From: Synechococcus sp. MU1643
Lineage (GTDB): Bacteria; Cyanobacteriota; Cyanobacteriia; PCC-6307; Cyanobiaceae
Assembly: GCF_020514095.1 (NCBI RefSeq)
Contig: NZ_VTKY01000001.1
Coordinates: forward strand, 310,001-374,000
Direction of reading: 5' to 3'
Length of the DNA stretch: 64,000 nucleotides
Positions 57,611 to 64,000 of the stretch are shown piece after piece. The position numbers and the translations under genes were made by a program. How positions within the stretch are numbered: the first letter of the stretch is position 1; each line of letters opens with the position of its first letter. A model generated the notes under the pieces. That model did no database searches. It was not told the DNA's origin and worked only from the letters and a program-made list of their open reading frames with translations.

Positions 57611-58005
57611 CGCTGGGCTGTTGATGGGTCGTCGGCATGGGCAACGACGGCACGGCAGTGGGCGATGAACTCCTCGGCGTTCCTCTCCCCTTTGGCTTCT
57701 TTCGTCTGCAGGCTGAGAATCTCAAAGGTCGCGGCGCTGCTGCTGCTCACCGGGGAGACCGTCGGACTGCGGCTTCCTTCATGAAGTTGGCTGTCCAACG
57801 GCAGTCCGTCGAAGGGATCCGTGCCGTCGCAACGCTGAAAGGCTGAGTGAATGGCATCAATGGCCTCCCTCACTTGGTATGTGGCTCCTCGCTTTCTGGC
57901 GCGCTTGGTGATCGTTACAGCAGTGCGGTTCAGCAGCCGTTTGTAGCTGTCGGCATCGATGTCCAGCCAGCTGGGGGGCCTGACCGACAACGGATTGTGT
58001 CCCAT
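57607..58005 (-). CDS. Conserved hypothetical protein (132 aa)
   Basis: MGHNPLSVRPPSWLDIDADS, RTAVTITKRARKRGATYQVR and DGTDPFDGLPLDSQLHEGSR. Probably cytoplasmic; the RKRGATYQV section and PFDGLPLD motif recall HNH-associated proteins but no catalytic set is visible. Follows no clear operon partner. Confidence 0.6.
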   Translation of the reverse strand: MGHNPLSVRPPSWLDIDADSYKRLLNRTAVTITKRARKRGATYQVREAIDAIHSAFQRCDGTDPFDGLPLDSQLHEGSRSPTVSPVSSSSAATFEILSLQTKEAKGERNAEEFIAHCRAVVAHADDPSTAQR

Positions 58006-58029
58006 GCACCCCCCGGTGGCTCCAGATTT

Positions 58030-58230
58030 TCAGACTTTTTCGAGCCAGGCCAGGAATAATCGGCGGATTTCCTCTGCGTTCGTGATCCGCTCGCTCAGGG
58101 ATGCCGTCACGGCACCGGGGTGTTCGCGCTGCACGATTTGCTCAGCCTCATAGGCGTCCTCCGCCTCAACAGGCATGAAGCCGGCGTCAACCGACGCTGG
58201 AGAGCAATAAAAGACGGGGTAACGGCTCAT
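58030..58230 (-). CDS. Small hypothetical protein (66 aa)
   Basis: ATG at 58230 (MSRYPVFYCSPASVDAGFMP) then YEAEQIVQREHPGAVTASLS and NAEEIRRLFLAWLEKV. Alpha-beta. Unknown function. Confidence 0.6.
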   Translation of the reverse strand: MSRYPVFYCSPASVDAGFMPVEAEDAYEAEQIVQREHPGAVTASLSERITNAEEIRRLFLAWLEKV

Positions 58231-58388
58231 CGAGGTGCTGCAACCTCCAACCGATAGCAACGAACAAGTGATCGAGGGAATGGTTGCCGAGAGCTCTCAC
58301 CCTCATCTCTTGGGTTCAGGGTTTTTCCTTAAGTCCTGAGCCTTAACGGCCACCGATTCATACATTTGTTGGTACTTGCTAAGGCATC

Positions 58389-58547
58389 TTGGCGTTTGAT
58401 TCTGGTGATAAGACAGACCGATTCATTGCCGCAGCCAAGTCACGGGCGGAAGCTGCACTGAATGAGCCGGCACCAAAACTGACGGCCTTGGAAAGGGGCA
58501 TGTTGGAGTCGCTGCGACAGGGCGGAAGGCCGGTACGTCACGGTTGA
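58389..58547 (+). CDS. KTD..KLT-family small protein, copy 3 (52 aa)
   Basis: A TTG at 58389 gives MAFDSGDKTDRFIAAAKSRA then EAALNEPAPKLTALERGMLE and a basic tail. Aligns with copies at 4058 and 31247 over the KTD, AA, RAEAAL and KLT segments. The TTG is set by alignment with the other copies. Confidence 0.6.
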   Translation: MAFDSGDKTDRFIAAAKSRAEAALNEPAPKLTALERGMLESLRQGGRPVRHG

Positions 58548-58549
58548 TC

Positions 58550-58651
58550 TCAGCGCATCAGCAGCCAAACGGCCAAGGCACCACAACCAAACCCCTTGAT
58601 GAACTGGGCCCAAGTGAGGCCGTAGGTATCGAGCGAAAGCGTTTTCATCAT
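58550..58651 (-). CDS. Tiny hydrophobic protein (33 aa)
   Basis: ATG at 58651 or 58648; MMKTLSLDTYGLTWAQFIKG then FGCGALAVWLLMR, a C-terminal hydrophobic segment. The longer upstream frame is not convincing. Unknown function. Confidence 0.45.
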   Translation of the reverse strand: MMKTLSLDTYGLTWAQFIKGFGCGALAVWLLMR

Positions 58652-58805
58652 CAGATTCAGAACCTCCTTGTGTTTCCGAATCAACGGCGAGCTGTTGGCC
58701 GTATTCAGTTGTGGAATCTTTTTGAGTTTGATCTCCCCGAGCTTGGCCAACGTTGCTAATTCTTTCCGCTGCTGAACCCTAAGGGCACTGCAGTGGAAAG
58801 CGATC

Positions 58806-61295
58806 TCAACCCTCTTTGCGGATGGCTTCATCCTTCATCCGCTGAACCCGCTCCAAAACGGATTCATTGCTCATCCTGTTGTTGAGCCTTTCCACCAACA
58901 GTGGAAAGGCCAATGGGCTGGGCCGCGGGGTTTCAACGTGCAGCCATTCCTGGCTCGCAGCGCGTTCCAAGGCTGCCTCCAGTCGTGAGATCTCCAACTG
59001 GTCGTCGAGTACCTCCTGCTGTGCCTGCAGCAGTAAGCGATTGTTCGGTTCGTGGCGGCTGAAAACATCGAACAGCAGCGAGGCGCTGATCTGAAGCTGA
59101 CCGGTGCTTTTGCTGGATCCAGGGAATCCCCGGTTCATCAGGCCAGCGATCTGGGCGATGGCGCGAAAGCGTCTCCGTTGCAGCTCGGAAAGATTCAGTG
59201 CGTTTTTCAGATCCCGCTCCAGTTTTTGACGATCAAGCAGGAGATCGATGTGGTCCTCCAGCAATTCCGCCATGGGGTAGCTCTTCGGTGCCAATAGCTC
59301 AAAGCCGTAGTCGTTCACCGAAACCGTGATCGTGCCCCGCTCCAGACGGGTGAGCCGCGAAGCCCAGAGGAAGCCGATGCCCTCATGCACGAACCGTCCT
59401 TCAAAGGGGTAAGCAAACAGGTGCGTGCCTTCCCGGGTGTGACAGGTCTCAATCAATAGCTGCCCAACCATCGGCAACACTGAGATGTCCTGTTGCCGAT
59501 CAAACAGGGGCTTCAGAGCCTGCAGTTCGGCGTTGTCGAGATCACCACGGCTGGCACGGTCCACCTCGAGACGCAGGTGATGGGTCAGCAGATCGGAGAG
59601 GGCCATCTGCCCCCCAGCCCAGGCAGGCACCGTGCGCGTTTTTTTTGTGCTCACCTTCACGTAAGCGGTCATGTCCCGCAGCCGTACGAACTCCAGCTGG
59701 CGGCCGGAGAAGAAGAACACATCCTTCGGCTTCAGCTGGCTGATGAAGGTCTCCTCCACATGGCCGAGCACTGCACCACGCACAAAGCGCACGGTGATCG
59801 CGGGTGCGGCCGTGATCGTTCCGATATTGAGACGGTGCAGCCGGGCGATGGCCTTCTCACCAACCCGGTAGCGCTGGCTTGTCTCCTCCCACTCGAGCTT
59901 GCGGTAGCGGGGATAAGCCCCGAGGCACTCCCCGCCCTGCTCGAGAAACAGCATGCACCAGTCCCAGTCGTCCTGGCTCAGCTCGGCATAGGCCGCACAG
60001 CTCCGCACGGCCTGTAAGGTCTGCTCGGGATTGAAACCAGGGCCGCAGGCCAACCCCGTGAGGTGCTGCAGAAGCACATCCAGAGGAGCGTTCGGCGGCT
60101 TGCGTTGTTCCACTAGACCCTCCGCCAATCCCCGACGCACAGCACTGAGTTCGAGCAGTTCGAGCGCATTGGTGGGCATGAACAGCACCTGGGATGTTCC
60201 GCCGGGCAAGTGCGCTGACCGCCCCGCTCGCTGCAGCAGCCGCGCCAGATTCTTTGGGCTGCCGATCTGCACCACCTGTTCCACCGGTTGGAAGTCCACC
60301 CCGAGGTCCAGGGAGCTGGTGCACACCACCCAACGAATGCCGCCAGCCTTCACGGAGGCTTCGATCGCTTCCCGCTCGCTGCGATCAATGGCGCTGTGGT
60401 GTAGAGCTAATCCCTCCTCCATTTCCGGGCAGGCGAAGCGCAGACACTGGTGCCAACGCTCGGACTGATTGCGGGTGTTGGTGAATAGCAAGGTGCTGAT
60501 CCCGGGATTGAGGCGTGCCACCAGCTCCTCGTACATCCGCAACCCGAGGTGTCCGGCCCAGGGGAAGCCATCGATCGTCTCCGGAAGGATGCTCTGAATC
60601 TCCGTGCTGCGGGCAGGGGCGCCCCCGATCAGATGTGGCTCCCCTGCCGTTCCCAGGGCATGGCGCGCTGCCTGGTCGATGTTGCCGATGGTGGCACTGA
60701 TGGCCCAGGTCTGGAGCTGGGGACGCAGCTGGCGCAACCAGCTCAGGCACAGCTCTGCCTGGCTGCCCCTTTTGCTCCCCATCAACTCATGCCATTCATC
60801 GAGGATCACCGTCTGCAGCTGGCCAAACAGCTCTTCGGCCTTGGCATTGCTGAGCAGGAGAGCGAGGGATTCGGGAGTGGTGACCAGGATTTGTGGTGGT
60901 GCCTTGAGCTGTTTTGTGCGTTCGCTGCTGCTGCTGTCGCCATTGCGGATGCCCACCCGTATCGGCCAATCCATCGCCTCGATCGGTTCGCGGATCGCCA
61001 GTGATAAGTCGCGGCTGAGGGCGCGCAAGGGCGTGATGTAGAGCAGACGTATTCCTTTTAACGGCTGCTCCTCAGCCAACATCCGCGCAATCGGTCCCAT
61101 TACAGCGGCGAAGGTTTTGCCGGACCCTGTGGGCACTTGGATCAACCCGTTCCGCCCCACCAGATAGGCGATCCAGGTCTCCTGTTGGAACGGGAGCGGT
61201 GCCCAGTTTTTCTGCGCGAACCAGGCATGAATCGGCTTCAACCGAGGGTCGCTGCTTTTTGACTTGGCCTTTGCCTTCGCTTTTGAAGCTGCCAT
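58806..61295 (-). CDS. Ligase-associated Lhr-type DEXH helicase (829 aa)
   Basis: Walker A is VPTGSGKTFAA and the DEXH box reads VILDEWHELMG. A motif VI-like LLQRAGRSAHLPGGTS and the ISATIGNI motif III follow. The family is the helicase of the ligase-associated DNA damage-response set. It starts one base into the ligase stop (TGATG), so translation is coupled. C-terminal part includes the Lhr-core winged-helix-like region. Confidence 0.92.
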   Translation of the reverse strand: MAASKAKAKAKSKSSDPRLKPIHAWFAQKNWAPLPFQQETWIAYLVGRNGLIQVPTGSGKTFAAVMGPIARMLAEEQPLKGIRLLYITPLRALSRDLSLAIREPIEAMDWPIRVGIRNGDSSSSERTKQLKAPPQILVTTPESLALLLSNAKAEELFGQLQTVILDEWHELMGSKRGSQAELCLSWLRQLRPQLQTWAISATIGNIDQAARHALGTAGEPHLIGGAPARSTEIQSILPETIDGFPWAGHLGLRMYEELVARLNPGISTLLFTNTRNQSERWHQCLRFACPEMEEGLALHHSAIDRSEREAIEASVKAGGIRWVVCTSSLDLGVDFQPVEQVVQIGSPKNLARLLQRAGRSAHLPGGTSQVLFMPTNALELLELSAVRRGLAEGLVEQRKPPNAPLDVLLQHLTGLACGPGFNPEQTLQAVRSCAAYAELSQDDWDWCMLFLEQGGECLGAYPRYRKLEWEETSQRYRVGEKAIARLHRLNIGTITAAPAITVRFVRGAVLGHVEETFISQLKPKDVFFFSGRQLEFVRLRDMTAYVKVSTKKTRTVPAWAGGQMALSDLLTHHLRLEVDRASRGDLDNAELQALKPLFDRQQDISVLPMVGQLLIETCHTREGTHLFAYPFEGRFVHEGIGFLWASRLTRLERGTITVSVNDYGFELLAPKSYPMAELLEDHIDLLLDRQKLERDLKNALNLSELQRRRFRAIAQIAGLMNRGFPGSSKSTGQLQISASLLFDVFSRHEPNNRLLLQAQQEVLDDQLEISRLEAALERAASQEWLHVETPRPSPLAFPLLVERLNNRMSNESVLERVQRMKDEAIRKEG

Positions 61296-62986
61296 CAGCG
61301 GTTCTGGATCAACGCCATCGCTGTTTGGAGTGAATCCGCTTCATCGGCGGGTTTGTCGCGTCGCCAGCGCAGGATGCGCGGGAAACGGACGGCGATGCCG
61401 GATTTGTGGCGTTTTGAGGGGTGGATGCCCTCAAAGCTGATTTCAAACACCAGCTCGGTTTTCAGAGATCGTGCTGGCCCAAAGCGCTGTAGGGTGTTAC
61501 GTCGAATCCAGCGGTCAATCTCGAGCATTTCGGCGTCGTTGAGGCCGGAATAGGCCTTGGCGAAGGTCACCAACTGGGGCTCTTCAGCGTTGGTCCAGAG
61601 GCCAAAGGTGTAATCGGTGAACAGGTTGGCGCGTCGCCCACTGCCGGCCTGGGCATAGAGGAGTACAGCGTCGAGGGTCATCGGCTCCAGTTTGTGCTTC
61701 CACCAGTTGCCGCGTTTGCGTCCGCTCAGATAAGGCGATTCCGCTTGTTTGAGCATCAGGCCTTCGGCCCCGTGTTGACGGGCCTGGTTGCGTTGTGTCT
61801 CCAGTCCCTCCCAGGTGTTGATCGACCAGGACGGGCTCTGCTGCAGTCGCCACGACTCGGGATGCTCGATGTTTCCCAGCAGCGCAGCCAGTTGCTGCTG
61901 ACGCTGGCGTAATCCCTGCTGGCGGATGTCAACGCCCTGATGTTCCAGCAGGTCGTAGGCGATGAATTGCATCGGGCAGTCCCGTTTCAACGTTGCTCCA
62001 ACGGTTTTGCGGCCGAGCCGTCGTTGCAGCTGATCAAAGCCAAGCGGTGTGGCCGCGTTTTGTTGCCAGCAGATCAGCTCGCCGTCGAGAACGCTGCCGG
62101 ATGGCAAAGCCTGGGCCACATCCACAAGTTCAGGGAAGCTCTCGTTGACCAGTTCTTCTCCACGGCTCCAGAGGTAGACGCCAGAACCGCGGTGAATCAG
62201 CTGACCGCGGATCCCATCCCATTTCCACTCCAGTTGCCAATCTTTTGCAGATGTCTCCTGCAGTCGTTCGGGTTCCAGGGGGCTGGCGAGATAAAAGGGG
62301 TACGGCGTGCCACTGGAGCGGTGCTCATCCGGCGTCGCATGGGCGGTGAGTTGATCAAATCGATCAGCGGAGGGCTCAAAGCCCCCCATCAGCCGTTGCA
62401 CCACCAAACTTTCCTCGAGATCAAAAGCCTCGGCGATGGCGCGGCTGATTAGTCCCGTCGACACGCCCACACGGAATCCCCCCGTGAGCAACTTGTTGAC
62501 GATGAAGTGTTGATCGCGCGGGGTTCGGTGCCAGAGCCAGATCACCGCATTGGCCTGATCGTCATCGCTTCTGGTGCTGATGGCCGGCAGCAGGGTGTCC
62601 ATCCACCAGCGCAGGGGCATGTCTCCCTCCCAGCTGGGTAGACCGGGATCGGTTGCTTCAACCCGCTCTTGCACGGCGGGCCAGAGCAGGCTGATGGTTT
62701 CGGCTGAGTCGCCCACCTGGCCGTAGCAGTCGTCGATTAGCCAATCCGGCAAACCACCCCGGTCCCGCAGGATGTCGCGCAGTCGGCGACCGGTGATCAA
62801 GCGGCGGCGGCGTTTGCCCAACAGCAGCGTCAACGCCCAAGCCGCTTCCCCTGGATCGACCCCCTGAAAGTGATCCACCAGCGCCCGCACCTTGGCCTTG
62901 GTGCCCGTGACCTGATCCAGCTGATTGAACAGGTCCTGAAAGGCCCGCATGCGCGCTTGAACGGGATGGATGAAATGCACCGCCAT
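61295..62986 (-). CDS. ATP-dependent DNA ligase (563 aa)
   Basis: The adenylation motif is LEWKWDGIRGQLIH with catalytic Lys in KWDGIR; later EGLMLKQAESPYLSGRKRGN and WWKHKLEPM are motifs IV-V. The N-terminal helical domain (about residues 1-200) is DNA-binding. Seals nicks using ATP and works beside the chromosomal NAD-dependent ligase. Coupled to the helicase gene downstream. Confidence 0.94.
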   Translation of the reverse strand: MAVHFIHPVQARMRAFQDLFNQLDQVTGTKAKVRALVDHFQGVDPGEAAWALTLLLGKRRRRLITGRRLRDILRDRGGLPDWLIDDCYGQVGDSAETISLLWPAVQERVEATDPGLPSWEGDMPLRWWMDTLLPAISTRSDDDQANAVIWLWHRTPRDQHFIVNKLLTGGFRVGVSTGLISRAIAEAFDLEESLVVQRLMGGFEPSADRFDQLTAHATPDEHRSSGTPYPFYLASPLEPERLQETSAKDWQLEWKWDGIRGQLIHRGSGVYLWSRGEELVNESFPELVDVAQALPSGSVLDGELICWQQNAATPLGFDQLQRRLGRKTVGATLKRDCPMQFIAYDLLEHQGVDIRQQGLRQRQQQLAALLGNIEHPESWRLQQSPSWSINTWEGLETQRNQARQHGAEGLMLKQAESPYLSGRKRGNWWKHKLEPMTLDAVLLYAQAGSGRRANLFTDYTFGLWTNAEEPQLVTFAKAYSGLNDAEMLEIDRWIRRNTLQRFGPARSLKTELVFEISFEGIHPSKRHKSGIAVRFPRILRWRRDKPADEADSLQTAMALIQNR

Positions 62987-63069
62987 CCTGACAAGACATT
63001 TTGTGAGCAGTGCTGGAAATCCGGCGCAGACTTGTGTTGATCTGAGCGACAGCTTTCTGAATCAGCCGG

Positions 63070-63330
63070 ATGGCACTTCTCTGGGACAACCTGGCGCAAC
63101 AACTGGACACTGTCCGCGCCACTGAGTCAGCAACTGCCGTGGTGACTCCTGCGGCTGTTCCGGAAACAGCGGAGGATCCTTCCGACCGTCAACGTCGACT
63201 GCAGAAGGCACTTGAAGCCATTAAAGACAGCGGCAACGCCATGATGATCGAGTCGCTCAATGCCGCGATTGAAGGCCGTCAGGCGAATCTCAAACTTCCC
63301 GAGCTGCCGGACGGCATCGCCAAGTTTTAG
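63070..63330 (+). CDS. Small conserved hypothetical protein (86 aa)
   Basis: MALLWDNLAQQLDTVRATES, then ALEAIKDSGNAMMIESLNAA and IEGRQANLKLPELPDGIAKF. Helical. It lies on the opposite strand between the ligase and exonuclease genes and overlaps the exonuclease stop by 4 bp. Confidence 0.65.
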   Translation: MALLWDNLAQQLDTVRATESATAVVTPAAVPETAEDPSDRQRRLQKALEAIKDSGNAMMIESLNAAIEGRQANLKLPELPDGIAKF

Positions 63331-64000
63331 TCGGATTCCCCTTCGAACAGGGTCTCCAGCGGCTCCGCATCCACACCCTCCACCTCCCGCAGGTATCGGG
63401 CCAGGACGTCGCTCTGTCCATGGGTGACGTACACCTTGCGGGCGCCGCTGTCTCGAACGGTCTGGATCAGTCCAGGCCAGTCGGCGTGATCACTGAGCAC
63501 GAACCCCCGCTCGTAGCCCCGGCGGCGTCGGGCACCGCGCACGGCCATCCAGCCGGAGGCAAAGGCTGTTTGGGGTGACTTGAAGCGGCGCATCCAGCTG
63601 GAGCGATGGGCTGATGGCGGCGCCAGGATCAATCGACCATGGAGCGGATCCTTGCGGGGCAGTTCGCTGACGGGACGGCTGGGGGTCATGGGAACCCCCG
63701 CATCCCGGTAGTGACGGGTCACGGTCTCCACGGCACCGTGCAGTAGCACTTCCTCTTCCACGCCGATGGCCTTGAGCTCAGCCAGCAAGCGTTGGGCTTT
63801 GCCGAAGGCGTAGCAGAACAGCAGTGACGGCCTGCTGCGATCACCGCTCCACCAGGCATGGATGTCATGGGCTACGTGCGCCCCGCTTTGCCAGCGATAG
63901 ATCGGCATCCCGAAGGTGGCTTCGGTGATCAGCACATCGCAGTGCACCGGTTCAAAGGATTCGCAACTGGGATCGTCATCCCGTTTGTAATCACCGCTGA
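63327..64000 (-). CDS. Ligase-associated exonuclease, beta-lactamase fold (partial)
   Basis: The frame stays open to the window edge; the first visible residues are SGDYKRDDDPSCESFEPVHC. Motifs include HCDVLITEATFGMP and a final RGFVLSDHADWPGLIQTVRD with YVTHGQSDVLARYL (metal ligands). Such proteins are the nuclease of the ligase-associated damage-response set. The true start is outside the window. Confidence 0.9.
   Translation of the reverse strand, partial: SGDYKRDDDPSCESFEPVHCDVLITEATFGMPIYRWQSGAHVAHDIHAWWSGDRSRPSLLFCYAFGKAQRLLAELKAIGVEEEVLLHGAVETVTRHYRDAGVPMTPSRPVSELPRKDPLHGRLILAPPSAHRSSWMRRFKSPQTAFASGWMAVRGARRRRGYERGFVLSDHADWPGLIQTVRDSGARKVYVTHGQSDVLARYLREVEGVDAEPLETLFEGESD

Noticed and set aside
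1-64000. tRNA, rRNA, CRISPR arrays
   Set aside because: Looked for T-loops with CCA-like acceptor ends, and for regularly spaced repeats; none were convincing.

Overview
The window reads as a chromosomal segment of a marine picocyanobacterium, most likely a phycoerythrin-containing Synechococcus. The evidence is a phycobilisome linker with a Cys at residue 49 (18214..19086), a high-light-inducible protein, a cyAbrB regulator, a plant-type ferredoxin, and many small-protein families that I know only from Synechococcus/Prochlorococcus (DUF1651, DUF3104, DUF4278 types). No rRNA, tRNA or CRISPR array was found. Family names are recalled, not searched.

Region 1 (1..12.5 kb) is an accessory island with low coding density. 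It holds tiny genes (28-90 aa), duplicated gene cassettes, decayed copies and several intrinsic terminators. Its standout features are: a four-member family of about 60-aa proteins (3198, 3471, 4336, 10376); a 38-nt structured leader present twice before homologous ~50-aa peptides (5162 and 11752); a rod-shaped 6S-like RNA (1380..1547) followed by a strong terminator; and decayed copies of genes that are intact elsewhere in the window.

Region 2 (12.5..28.4 kb) is mostly core genome: a PIN-PhoH ATPase, a LOG-family protein, a small operon with an NblA-like protein, a 257-bp tandem duplication, a dead response regulator, the phycobilisome linker, a cytochrome P450, a lipocalin-like protein, cyAbrB, a TerB-like protein, SelO and a DUF924 protein, with many conserved tiny genes between them.

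Region 3 (28.4..42 kb) starts with an AT-rich two-gene insertion carrying a ParB-like protein. It continues with a CruG-like glycosyltransferase, an RRM protein with an unusual start, Cu/Zn superoxide dismutase, a yccF gene broken by one stop codon, an SDR/epimerase, a DCC-family protein, a serine hydrolase broken by two frameshifts, and a P-loop kinase.

Region 4 (42..51.4 kb) has ferredoxin, endonuclease III, a metal (Mn or Zn) ABC importer whose permease is separated from its partners by an oppositely oriented acyltransferase gene, an ABC ATPase/Nudix cluster, and an Hli/methyltransferase cluster.

Region 5 (51.4..54.3 kb) looks like a small integrative element. It carries a tyrosine recombinase, a lipoprotein, a membrane protein, an intact DUF3104 gene and a DUF3104 fragment. 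It is bracketed by two copies of the 5' part of a hydrolase gene that share a 13-bp identical core.

Region 6 (54.3..64 kb) has small conserved genes and a ligase-associated DNA-repair cassette (Lhr-type helicase, ATP-dependent ligase, beta-lactamase-fold exonuclease) running off the right edge.
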